Positions 1-7,322 of a DNA stretch of 35,465 nt are shown here, in pieces. Position 1 is the first letter of the stretch. Each line of letters opens with the position of its first letter. Both the position numbers and the translations under genes were made by a program. The stretch covers positions 1 through 35,465 of the forward strand of contig JAJQDE010000008.1 in the NCBI GenBank assembly GCA_021202335.1, written 5' to 3'. Source of the DNA: Lachnospiraceae bacterium (GTDB lineage Bacteria > Bacillota > Clostridia > Lachnospirales > Lachnospiraceae). The notes under the pieces are model-generated. The model was not told where the DNA came from. It saw only the letters and a program-made list of their open reading frames with translations, and did not search any database.

Positions 1-53
1 GTATAGCAAAGCCAACACGACAACAGTCTGTCATGTTCCTGCATTTAAATTGT

Positions 54-962
54 CTAATCACCATATTTTTGCGTGATTATCTTCAACGCCTCCACCAGTT
101 CTGCCCGTAAATCTTCCAGTTCCAACAGCTCCGCCCTGTCACGGAAGGTCAGAAGCCATGTCAGAATATCTTCCTTATTTGTGTAATCAGCAGTAAAAAG
201 CATTTTTCCATCCGGACGTGTCTGAAAACATCCCTTGCCAAATTCCTCAATAAGCCTCCATTTGCACTCCGGCTCAAACAGCGCTTTCACCCGAATGCCT
301 CCCGGAAAAATCCGTTCGTTCCGCAAATCCGGCATCAGAACCTCCCGCCCGTCAAACCGAACGCCGGACAAACAGACATCTTCCATACGGTTCAGCTTAA
401 ACAGCCTGAAATCCTCCCGCTTTGTACACCACGCCCACACATACCAGCTAGACCATCGGAACAATAGGAAATACGGCTCCACCTCCCGCTCGCTCTCCCC
501 TGTCGGAGAATAATAATAAAAACGCAGTCCGGTTTTACTTTCAATCGCTTCACGGATTAATTCAATTTTGGGCGCAAGGGAACCCTTATACCATGATGAG
601 AGATCAATCAGGACAGACTGACTCCCCACCATGAAATCAGAAGAACCCACCGAAAGCTTTTCCATTAACCGCCCATATCGGTTGGTGCCGTTCACACTGT
701 CCAGACTCCGCAGCCCCGCAAGAATATCCTGCATTTCCGCATTCGTCAGCAGCGTCCTATCCATACGGTAATTATCCATGATGGAAATGCCGCCGTTTGC
801 TCCCTGCTTTGTCACAACGGGAATACCGGCTCTGCACAAATCCTCCACATCACGGTTGATCGTCCGTCTGGAAACCTCAAACCGTTCCGCCAGTTCAGGA
901 GCCGTCACCGTATCCTTTTGCAGCAATATCGATAAAATGCCAATCAGTCTGTCTATCTTCAT
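54..962 (-). CDS. YafY-type WYL-domain transcriptional regulator
   Basis: The 302-residue product has an N-terminal winged helix-turn-helix of the HTH_11/DeoR-like kind at about residues 1-60 (LAERFEVSRRTINRDVEDL) and a WYL domain at about 135-210 (RFYYYSPTGESEREVEPYFL, then WYVWAWC). The C-terminal part matches the WCX extension usual in this family. WYL regulators of this layout bind DNA as dimers and sense nucleic acid or small ligands through the WYL fold; the ligand here is unknown. The ATG at 962 follows AAGGAT at a workable distance. The gene is transcribed leftward, away from the IS200 remnant. No partner gene is visible because its downstream side is the window edge. I am confident of the family; the target cannot be told from this sequence. 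Confidence 0.9.
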   Translation of the reverse strand: MKIDRLIGILSILLQKDTVTAPELAERFEVSRRTINRDVEDLCRAGIPVVTKQGANGGISIMDNYRMDRTLLTNAEMQDILAGLRSLDSVNGTNRYGRLMEKLSVGSSDFMVGSQSVLIDLSSWYKGSLAPKIELIREAIESKTGLRFYYYSPTGESEREVEPYFLLFRWSSWYVWAWCTKREDFRLFKLNRMEDVCLSGVRFDGREVLMPDLRNERIFPGGIRVKALFEPECKWRLIEEFGKGCFQTRPDGKMLFTADYTNKEDILTWLLTFRDRAELLELEDLRAELVEALKIITQKYGD

Positions 963-1021
963 TTAAGTAATCCTTTTTCAATCCATCAGCTAAAAGCACG
1001 CCTCTCGAGTGTCATGTTTCT

Positions 1022-1050
1022 ATTCTAGCAAATGATATGCTGTCCTTCAA
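1022..1050 (-). promoter_or_regulatory. Candidate promoter of the WYL regulator
   Basis: On the minus strand TTGAAG (1050-1045) is followed after 17 bases by TAGAAT (1027-1022), a fair vegetative -35/-10 pair about 60 bases upstream of the start codon at 962. The assignment rests on pattern only. Confidence 0.4.
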
Positions 1051-1118
1051 TCAAAAACTGTTGATTATTTTAACAACTTTTACTATACTTACAATACTAG
1101 GAAGTCTTTTCAATCAGC

Positions 1119-1245
1119 ACCACCGGCATAGCCGGTGGTTTGCTCACGCCCTATAAGGGCTCATTACCGGCGTTGGAGAGTCTAAAGACTCTTCGAATCG
1201 GCTCGCCAGCCGCAAAACATTTATCTACTGAACCCCTTGGGTTCT
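1119..1245 (-). mobile_element. IS200/IS605-type right-end hairpins
   Basis: Downstream of the transposase remnant lies a string of compact hairpins. The largest is a perfect 9-bp inverted repeat, ACCACCGGC-ATA-GCCGGTGGT at 1119-1139. It is followed by GCCC-TATAA-GGGC, AGAGTC-TAAA-GACTCT and GAACCC-CTT-GGGTTC. Subterminal imperfect or perfect hairpins are what single-strand HUH/Y1 transposases recognise at IS200/IS605 ends, and the order (end of tnpA, then hairpin, then outside) fits a right end. I see no matching left end, so the element cannot be intact. The outer boundary near 1115 is an estimate. Confidence 0.6.
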
Positions 1246-1247
1246 TT

Positions 1248-1403
1248 TTACTTGTTCTGCTTTACCGGCTCACCCGTAAACGGGTCAATATACTCTTTTA
1301 ACGTCATTTGATCATAATCCAAATCTTCTTTTAGTTGGTTTTGGATATATTCTTGGATTTTCTTTGCATTTTTCCCTACTGTATCCACATAATATCCTCT
1401 ATT
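1248..1403 (-). pseudogene. Remnant of an IS200/IS605 TnpA transposase (C-terminal end only)
   Basis: The last 51 codons of a leftward open frame encode a typical IS200-family TnpA tail: GYYVDTVGKN, then KKIQEYIQNQ with the tyrosine expected to be catalytic, then DPFTGEPV. A whole TnpA is about 130-155 residues and carries an HUH metal-binding motif, which is absent here. Upstream of about 1403 the same open frame changes to an unrelated low-complexity, secreted-protein-like sequence that I do not recognise, so the reading frame of 1248-1631 is a chimera, not a gene. It is antisense to the start of the TetR gene. The remnant cannot transpose on its own. Confidence 0.65.
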
Positions 1404-1605
1404 ACTGCTATAACTGTCATCTGTACCACTCCACACAACCGTTGCGTCACTATCTAAGCTGACAGTTGTATCCGATGCTGATATCGATTGAACCGTAACC
1501 ACAAATTCCGCATCATCAGAATCATAGTTACATACATACAGGTATACCGCACCCTTCGCGCTAATATCCGCTGCCTTGTAAAAATCTTCATGATAAGGAG
1601 TGACA

Positions 1606-2082
1606 ATGAGAGTGGTAAAGGACGCCGACATCCGGAAAGCTGAAATACTGGACGCGGCAGAAAAACTGTTTAACGAAAAGGGCTATTCCAAAGCAACAAC
1701 CGAGGATATTTTTGAAATGACAGGCATTGCAAGGGGAACCTTATATTACCATTTTAAGAGCAGGCTGCATGAAAAGGAAAATTCCGAGCTTCATCAAAAG
1801 AGCTTTCAGCAAAGCCTTTTGCGTTACACACCCGTCATGACTGAAATTGTGGAACAGGGAATAAAAAGCAGTGAATTTTCCACTCCATACCCTAAGGAGA
1901 GCGTGGAGCTGCTGCTGTGCGCCTCGCAGCTTCATGATCCGGGAGTTTTTCAGTGGTCGCAGGAGGAACGCGCGCAAAAAAAGAAAGCCTTCTTTTGGAT
2001 GCTTGAAATCACTCTCGGTATCGCGCCCGACGCAAAGGAAAAGCTTTATCGGTTAGCAGGATTATCACAGGAGGTAGTGTAA
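1606..2082 (+). CDS. Shortened TetR-family regulator, probably non-functional
   Basis: The product is 158 residues. Residues 1-50 form a standard TetR helix-turn-helix domain (AAEKLFNEKGYSKATTEDIF, TGIARGTLYYHFKSR). The sequence then jumps straight to HEKENSELHQKSFQQSLL, which in relatives lies some 45-50 residues further on, within the ligand domain. TetR proteins are usually 190-200 residues, so an in-frame internal deletion in the first ligand-domain helices is likely. I chose the ATG at 1606 because AAGGAG (1595-1600) sits 5 bases before it; a GTG at 1600 overlaps that site. TetR genes like this usually neighbour an efflux transporter, and the next fragment downstream may be the tail of one. 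DNA binding could survive, but ligand response is doubtful. Confidence 0.7.
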   Translation: MRVVKDADIRKAEILDAAEKLFNEKGYSKATTEDIFEMTGIARGTLYYHFKSRLHEKENSELHQKSFQQSLLRYTPVMTEIVEQGIKSSEFSTPYPKESVELLLCASQLHDPGVFQWSQEERAQKKKAFFWMLEITLGIAPDAKEKLYRLAGLSQEVV

Positions 2083-2107
2083 AAAATAAGCTTGATAGCT
2101 TATTTTT
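2082..2107 (+). terminator. Terminator of the TetR gene
   Basis: A perfect 11-bp stem, AAAAATAAGCT-TGAT-AGCTTATTTTT, starts at the stop codon of the TetR gene and ends in a T run, so it can work as an intrinsic terminator. The stem is AT-rich and may be weak. Confidence 0.6.
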
Positions 2108-2110
2108 ACA

Positions 2111-2163
2111 AAAACAAACAAAGTTTGTTTTAGCTATATTGTGCCGGAGCGTCACAAATAGCT
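2111..2163 (+). repeat. Truncated copy (C) of the intergenic pseudoknot repeat
   Basis: This copy keeps the two hairpins of the element. The upstream hairpin is AAAACAAAC-AAA-GTTTGTTTT at 2111-2131. The second is AGCTATATTGTG/CACAAATAGCT with the 9-base loop CCGGAGCGT at 2144-2152. The second stem has one extra base on its 5' side. The downstream strand that should pair with the loop (ACGCTCCG) is missing: the sequence breaks off after a short ACGCT at 2179-2183 and runs into a transporter-like fragment. It is the closest relative of the copy at 18160-18247, with which it shares CGGAGCGTCACAAATAGC. Confidence 0.7.
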
Positions 2164-2166
2164 TTG

Positions 2167-2292
2167 ATGGCAGACGCGACGCTGTTTCAGATTGGATTTT
2201 TCGGCGCAATGGCTACCTACGCACAGCTTATTATCTGCATTTGCTTCTATTTCTACATCAGGAAAAAAGACCTCAGGAAATTTGAAGCTTGA
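2167..2292 (+). pseudogene. C-terminal fragment of an integral membrane protein (transporter-like)
   Basis: The 41 codons from the ATG at 2167 encode one long hydrophobic helix ([20 protein letters not shown]) followed by a basic tail, [11 protein letters not shown], and a stop. This is the usual look of the last helix and tail of a polytopic transporter such as a MATE efflux pump, a common partner of TetR genes. No N-terminal portion is present, and the frame runs back into the repeat copy instead of into coding sequence. The MATE assignment is a guess; that this is a membrane-protein tail is more secure. Confidence 0.4.
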
Positions 2293-2389
2293 AACAATGT
2301 ACCACGCAAACGGTGTCGGGCTTGCCGCGCCACAGGTAGGTGTGCTGAAAAGAATAGTGGTTGTTGACACGGAAGGGGATAATCCGCTC
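2288..2389 (+). pseudogene. Peptide deformylase fragment (motif I region)
   Basis: Thirty-four codons read [20 protein letters not shown] and continue [24 protein letters not shown] is the diagnostic first motif of bacterial peptide deformylase, the metalloenzyme that removes formyl groups from nascent proteins. The other two motifs (EGCLS and the HExxH helix) are absent, and the sequence degenerates right after DNPL into a hairpin. It overlaps the end of the transporter fragment in another frame. This is a short fossil left by rearrangement; the working def gene must be elsewhere. Confidence 0.75.
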
Positions 2390-2415
2390 TGTACTTCTGC
2401 GGGACGAAAAACGGT

Positions 2416-2453
2416 AAGGGCTGTTTCGGCTTGCGGAAGCATGAACAGCCCTT
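2416..2453 (-). terminator. Terminator of the pectate lyase gene
   Basis: A perfect 10-bp inverted repeat (AAGGGCTGTT at 2416-2425, AACAGCCCTT at 2444-2453) with an inner GCTT/AAGC stem lies 12 bases past the stop codon. On the minus strand it is followed by ACCG and a run of five T, which suits an intrinsic terminator. Confidence 0.65.
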
Positions 2454-2464
2454 CATCCGGCTTT

Positions 2465-5400
2465 CTAATTTATATTCTTTGCGGTTATCTTAAATTTAAT
2501 CGTTTTGGTGCCGCTGTACACCCCTATTCCTTTTATGAATGCCAGCGCCGTACCCTTATTAACATTATCGGAATATACAATCTCATAGTCAGTACCCAAT
2601 TTAAGCGGATCCGTTACGCCCTTGAGCGTAACCTCCAGCTCGCCCTCAGCAAATGTAATCGCCTGACCCGTATAGACTTTTGTAACGGATTTACCCGTTT
2701 GGGCATCCTTTACCTTCGCCTTAGCTATGTTCACACCCACCGAAAACTCTGCTCTCTTTGTTTTTGTATCCGTTTCAAGGTTTTTGCCGTCTGCGGCTAC
2801 AGCCTCCACATAAACAGTTGTGCCCGCCGTAAGCTTATCACCCGGGCTGCAAGGCGTCGTATCGTTTTCCCCCTTATAAACATTCAGCTTATACTGTGAG
2901 GACTTTAGCGCGTTCCCATTGCCATCCTGCACGGTCGCCGTGACCTTGCCCGCCTTTATGCCATCGTAAACAGCTGCCGCACCGACTGCCGCCTCGGACA
3001 AATCCAGCTTATTAATGGTATAACTCTTGGTTATGCTTTTTGCGTAGTTGCCCTTGCCTGTAATGACTAGCTTTCCGCTCCCCGCCTTTTTATTGGACGA
3101 GTATTTTACGGTATAATCCGCTCCCTCCGTCAGCGTAATCTCCGCATCGTCGTTTTTGTATGTGACAATCAGGTTTTCAAGCGTCGCTCCCTTTACTGCA
3201 TATGTTCCTGCAAGCTCATACGTCGTGCCGCCATCGTCCGATTCCTGCGACACGCTGACCTTACTGTCATCAAGCTTTTGAGCCGTTATCTTAAAAGTCT
3301 TTTTGAGCGTGGTATTATCCGCGCCCGTAAGCAGTATCGTGGCAGTTCCTTTATTGACATTGTTGGAAAACGCTACTGTTGCCGGAATGAGAGCTTCCGA
3401 TTCATCATCCGTCACATATGTACCCTTCTCGTCAGAATATTTGTAGCTTACAGGGGAGCCGCCCTTTAATGTAAGCGTAAGGGAGTCCGGATAGATTTCC
3501 GCGCCAAAGCAATATTCCTGTGCCGCAATGCCCGCAAGCTTTGCACCCTTAAGGCTTTCAAGGTTTGCGGATTCGTCCGCTTCCTTATCCGCAATCTCAA
3601 AATAGCCCTTTAAATTTTTGCCCGTATAGTTTCCCTTGCCTGTTATTGCAACCACCGCTTTTTTATTTTCCGTGGTGACTTTGACATTGTCCGTATATTT
3701 TACGGTATAATCGGTTCCCTGTACCAAAAGCCTGCCGCTTGCGCTGTCAATATCATAATCCCTGACCTCAAATTCCGGGATTACCTTTGCGCCGGTATAA
3801 TAGTACACCTTCTGTGCGCCGGAAGAATCGCTTGCAAACACAATCTGCACGCCGCTGTTTTCTTCCGTATCGCTTTCTTCCGTTTCCGATTCGGAAGGCT
3901 CCGTATCGCTCTCATCCTCCTCCCACTCCGCATAAAACGTAGCGTCGCCGCTTACCGTATACGGATATGTGACTTCCGTGGAACAGGACGCGTCCAAATA
4001 CAGACCCTTTAGCGTATATCCCGTCCGCTTAAAGCCGGATGGCGCTAAAGCGCTCATATCGTCATAGCTTGTGCCGTCCGCTGCCTCTATTTCCTTTTCA
4101 TCGGGCGAGCCGTCATAATTGTAGCTGAAGGTAAGTATGCTGTAGGTCGTTTCCGGCTCCGCATTTACCACGGATATATAAAACAGATTAATTGTGTCGC
4201 CCTTCGTAATTTCATGTGTTCCTGCCGATAAATCCGAAACCGTGACCGTAGCCTCGGAATCCGTCGTATACGAATTTCCGTCAACCTTTACTGCTTTGCC
4301 CGTTTCCGTGGACGCAAACGCCATAAACAGCGACGCTCCTTCGTTACAGGTAAAAGTTATCGAGGTTTTAGACTCCATTTTTACGCAATATGCATATTCC
4401 GTGCCGTTTACCGTCGCCGACCCCTTGGAATCCGAATAGCTCACATTCGATGTCGTAAAGAAATCCGTATCTCCGTTATTGACCTTGCCCGTAAAATAAA
4501 GCACATAATCGCCCGCCGCCGTGCTGCCGGAGGATGCTTCGCTGTCATCGTCATCACTGCTCTCTCCAATTGCTATCTCCTGAGTCTGTACATCGCCGCA
4601 GACGGTGCATGTGCGGGTCTTTTCGCCCGTTTCGGTATCCGTGGCTTCCTTTGTCACAACCCAATCGCCGTAGCTGTGTCCCAATGCGGCAACTGTTTTA
4701 GTCTTGTCGCCCTCATAATCGCACTCACCGTCGCCCACGCATTTATAGTAGGTGGTTCCTTCCTCAGTGCAGGTGGCGGCAATCGTCCTGTCCTCGTCAA
4801 CCTCCCATACGTGATAATGCGCGTCGGGATCGTATGCCGTTATAACAAGCGAATCTATCGTCATGTCCTTAAATGTGACAATGGTTCCTTCCGAATAATC
4901 TCCTGTAGAGAAGGTTTCCGCCTGTATCATATATGTGCCCGCCGGCAGATTGATGACGCTGCCATCACCCTCCAGCAGATTTTCTCCTGCTTCGTTTACA
5001 ATCACGCCGACCACGGAGCTTGAATAAGAAACCTCCAGATTAAACGCCGTTTCAACGGTAAAGGCGTACGTGGTCTTTGATATCTTTCCGGGCGAAAGCT
5101 CCTGCGGAAGCGAGGTAAACGTATTGACAGCCGCACCGCTTCTCTCAACCACGGAATAGTCGCTTTGAGTCACCTCGGAAGCGGTCTTTGGCTTCTGCGC
5201 CTGCACGCCTGTCCGGGAAACTATCACCTGCCTTAAAGCGGTAAAATCCGTCTGAAGCTCATAGTCCTCATCGGGAATATATGAAAGGCTTGAGTCCGTA
5301 TCAAACGTGCTGTAATCAATACCCCCATATTCATACTGACAGCTGTTTTCCACCTCCTGCGTCTTGCTATCGACCACAGTGCCCAATGTTCCGTTATACA

Positions 5401-7096
5401 CGATGCTCGCAAACGAATCCTGCCAGCTTTTTATCGCGCCGCCGTCCACGCGCTGCGGGTTTTTGCTCGCGTAAAACAGATTGTATTCTGAAAATATGTA
5501 TGCGTCAGCCCTTGTATTCTGCGCGTAATCCGTCTGCATATCCACAACATTATTGTACATATGGATATTTGCCCTGCGCGCAAGCGGTCCCCTTGCCTTA
5601 CACATATACCAGTAATTATGGTGATATGTGAGGTTATACTGCAGACTGGTGTCCGCCGAGCCTACCAGATTTGTCTTATGGCAGCCCTCAAAATAATTGT
5701 AGCTGCATGTGAAATACTGCCCTCTTTTGAAATCCACGGAGCCGTCGCCCTCTGATTTGTCAGATTCCGCAGGGTTGGAAATTTCCGGACAGTAAAATTC
5801 ATTGTTGTGGATCCAGCACCGCTCCACGCTTGCGGTAAGATAGCTCGACGCGCTTGCGGAAGCCTGCACGCCCTCCATCCCTATGGCGTCCTCAGGGGTA
5901 TTGATGAACGTGAGGTTGCGCACCTCAAAGCTTTTCCCATAGCTTGTGGCGGAGCTTTCCGCCATAAAATGCACGCCCCAGCCGTCCAGCACGGCATCAA
6001 AGCCAATGCCCTCAAGCGTAATATCCTTGCCGGATTTCATGCGCGCCATATGTCCGTTATCCCCGCTGGTGCCGCCGTTTCCGGTCGAATCATAATCCGT
6101 GAGTCCCTCTATCAGACCCTCCGATGAAGCGTCAAACGTCCCCTGCTCATAAAGACCCGACTCCGACACGGTGCCTATAAATCTGACCACAAGCGGAGTA
6201 CCCGCAGCCGCCAGCTTTTTTATAATGCCCTGATTTGTATTCCCGGCATCCTGTCCTACGGAATTTAAAATATTGCCGATGCCGGTCACGGTCACGTCGC
6301 CGACGGTAAGCGACACTGTATTTTTATTATCGTCCGTGACATAAAGAACCACTGCGTCATCCTTAAGCGTGCCGTCGTCGTTATATGCGCCCACGCCGTC
6401 CGTATAATTAAAATGCGCATAACCGGAGCGGTCGTATGCATAAACGGAGATATCCTCTTCCTCGAGCGTGCTTTCCCCGACCTCTACCGTCAGCGTATAT
6501 GTACCCTCTTTAAGTCCCGGAATATCTATGCGGACCGTAGAATCACCGCTGTCCCTTACAAGATATTCAAAATCATCGCCGGTCAGGCTCCCCGACGCCG
6601 TCCCGGACCAGCTGACCGCCGTGACGTCGGAATCCGAAACACCTTCAATCTCCGCATAAATGCTTTCATTCCAGCCTCCCACGTTTGAAAATGAAGAAAC
6701 GCTGACTGTATTTACGGCATCCTCGGTTTCCGTTTCCGTTTCGGTTTCCGTTTCCGTTTCTTCCTCCATCTCAGTTTCACCATCCGTTTCGGCTTCCTCC
6801 TCCGTTTGGGCTTCCCCGTTTGTTTCCGTATCCGAGGCTTCATCTTCTGTCTGAGTTTTCTTCTCTGTTTGGGTTTCCCTGTTTGTTTCCGCATCCGAAG
6901 CTTCCTCTGAAGCATTCTCTTCGAAAGCTTCCGACGTTTCCTTAGCCACCTCGCTTTCCGTTTCCTCGACTGTTTCGCTTTCCGTTTCCTCCGTCAGTTC
7001 TCCTGCAAAGACTGTGATATTTGACATCACAAGCGCAAGCGACATCAGAAACGCAAAAATCCTGTTTTTACTTTTTAAATTTTTTAATCCTCCCAT
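2465..7096 (-). CDS. Secreted multidomain pectate lyase (PL1-type)
   Basis: The 1543-residue product begins at the ATG at 7096, placed 7 bases after GAAGGGAG; an upstream in-frame ATG at 7144 lacks a site and would spoil the signal peptide. Order: signal peptide (1-31, ending NITVFAG); Glu/Thr-rich linker to about 125; Ig-like domain to about 225; a PL1 right-handed beta-helix about 225-600; a Cys/His module with LGH at about 755-845; a carbohydrate-binding-like domain about 865-980; an InlB-type B repeat about 985-1055; a second acidic linker; then four Ig-like repeats with GKGNYTG or GKGNYAK cores. The lyase core shows [26 protein letters not shown] and the RGPLAR site matching the catalytic RxPxxR of the family. 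It would cleave polygalacturonan outside the cell. No sortase or S-layer anchor is visible; it ends in an Ig-like repeat. Confidence 0.85.
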   Translation of the reverse strand: MGGLKNLKSKNRIFAFLMSLALVMSNITVFAGELTEETESETVEETESEVAKETSEAFEENASEEASDAETNRETQTEKKTQTEDEASDTETNGEAQTEEEAETDGETEMEEETETETETETETEDAVNTVSVSSFSNVGGWNESIYAEIEGVSDSDVTAVSWSGTASGSLTGDDFEYLVRDSGDSTVRIDIPGLKEGTYTLTVEVGESTLEEEDISVYAYDRSGYAHFNYTDGVGAYNDDGTLKDDAVVLYVTDDNKNTVSLTVGDVTVTGIGNILNSVGQDAGNTNQGIIKKLAAAGTPLVVRFIGTVSESGLYEQGTFDASSEGLIEGLTDYDSTGNGGTSGDNGHMARMKSGKDITLEGIGFDAVLDGWGVHFMAESSATSYGKSFEVRNLTFINTPEDAIGMEGVQASASASSYLTASVERCWIHNNEFYCPEISNPAESDKSEGDGSVDFKRGQYFTCSYNYFEGCHKTNLVGSADTSLQYNLTYHHNYWYMCKARGPLARRANIHMYNNVVDMQTDYAQNTRADAYIFSEYNLFYASKNPQRVDGGAIKSWQDSFASIVYNGTLGTVVDSKTQEVENSCQYEYGGIDYSTFDTDSSLSYIPDEDYELQTDFTALRQVIVSRTGVQAQKPKTASEVTQSDYSVVERSGAAVNTFTSLPQELSPGKISKTTYAFTVETAFNLEVSYSSSVVGVIVNEAGENLLEGDGSVINLPAGTYMIQAETFSTGDYSEGTIVTFKDMTIDSLVITAYDPDAHYHVWEVDEDRTIAATCTEEGTTYYKCVGDGECDYEGDKTKTVAALGHSYGDWVVTKEATDTETGEKTRTCTVCGDVQTQEIAIGESSDDDDSEASSGSTAAGDYVLYFTGKVNNGDTDFFTTSNVSYSDSKGSATVNGTEYAYCVKMESKTSITFTCNEGASLFMAFASTETGKAVKVDGNSYTTDSEATVTVSDLSAGTHEITKGDTINLFYISVVNAEPETTYSILTFSYNYDGSPDEKEIEAADGTSYDDMSALAPSGFKRTGYTLKGLYLDASCSTEVTYPYTVSGDATFYAEWEEDESDTEPSESETEESDTEENSGVQIVFASDSSGAQKVYYYTGAKVIPEFEVRDYDIDSASGRLLVQGTDYTVKYTDNVKVTTENKKAVVAITGKGNYTGKNLKGYFEIADKEADESANLESLKGAKLAGIAAQEYCFGAEIYPDSLTLTLKGGSPVSYKYSDEKGTYVTDDESEALIPATVAFSNNVNKGTATILLTGADNTTLKKTFKITAQKLDDSKVSVSQESDDGGTTYELAGTYAVKGATLENLIVTYKNDDAEITLTEGADYTVKYSSNKKAGSGKLVITGKGNYAKSITKSYTINKLDLSEAAVGAAAVYDGIKAGKVTATVQDGNGNALKSSQYKLNVYKGENDTTPCSPGDKLTAGTTVYVEAVAADGKNLETDTKTKRAEFSVGVNIAKAKVKDAQTGKSVTKVYTGQAITFAEGELEVTLKGVTDPLKLGTDYEIVYSDNVNKGTALAFIKGIGVYSGTKTIKFKITAKNIN

Positions 7097-7161
7097 ATAA
7101 AGCTCCCTTCTAAAGGCGGTCAAATAATTTACATGTATCCCCATCCTGCGACACCGGCTTG

Positions 7162-7188
7162 AGTTTGAAAGTTAAAAACCTTCAAACT
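7162..7188. promoter_or_regulatory. Candidate operator at the pectate lyase start site
   Basis: A perfect 8-bp inverted repeat, AGTTTGAA (7162-7169) and TTCAAACT (7181-7188), lies just downstream of the -10 box and so covers the expected transcription start. That position suits a repressor site, for example one responding to pectin breakdown products. It could also act as a 5' hairpin in the RNA. Confidence 0.4.
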
Positions 7189-7189
7189 T

Positions 7190-7218
7190 ATTATCGTCCG
7201 TCCTTAGATTTCTGTCAA
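7190..7218 (-). promoter_or_regulatory. Promoter of the pectate lyase gene
   Basis: On the minus strand a consensus TTGACA (7218-7213) is followed after exactly 17 bases by GATAAT (7195-7190). The transcription start would be near 7183, about 90 bases before the start codon. Confidence 0.6.
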
Positions 7219-7259
7219 CCGAATATCGTATGGAACAAGCTTTCATATACAATAAAAAT

Positions 7260-7300
7260 TTCAGGATGGGAAAGCATAAAAGCTGTTTTCCCACCCTGAA
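7260..7300 (-). terminator. Terminator of the DUF5722 gene
   Basis: The minus strand reads TTCAGGGTGGGAAA, a 13-base loop, then TTTCCCATCCTGAA, a 14-bp stem with one G-T pair, followed by ATTTTTATT. Strong stem plus T run, 22 bases past the stop codon at 7323. Confidence 0.8.
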
Positions 7301-7322
7301 ACTATTCTGCCGCCGATAACCT

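Noticed and set aside
1248-1631. The 127-codon leftward frame as a whole protein
   Set aside because: Its tail is a transposase remnant and its beginning is antisense to the TetR start, with no ribosome binding site.
2192-2899. A 235-codon rightward open frame as a gene
   Set aside because: Only the deformylase fragment in it is recognisable; the rest is antisense to the pectate lyase and crosses its terminator.
6719-6765. The Glu-Thr codon repeat as a phase-variable tract that turns the lyase off
   Set aside because: The unit is six bases, so changes in number keep the reading frame; it can vary linker length only.
6712-6915. A Lys/Arg-rich leftward frame within the pectate lyase
   Set aside because: It is the out-of-frame shadow of the Glu-Thr linker codons.
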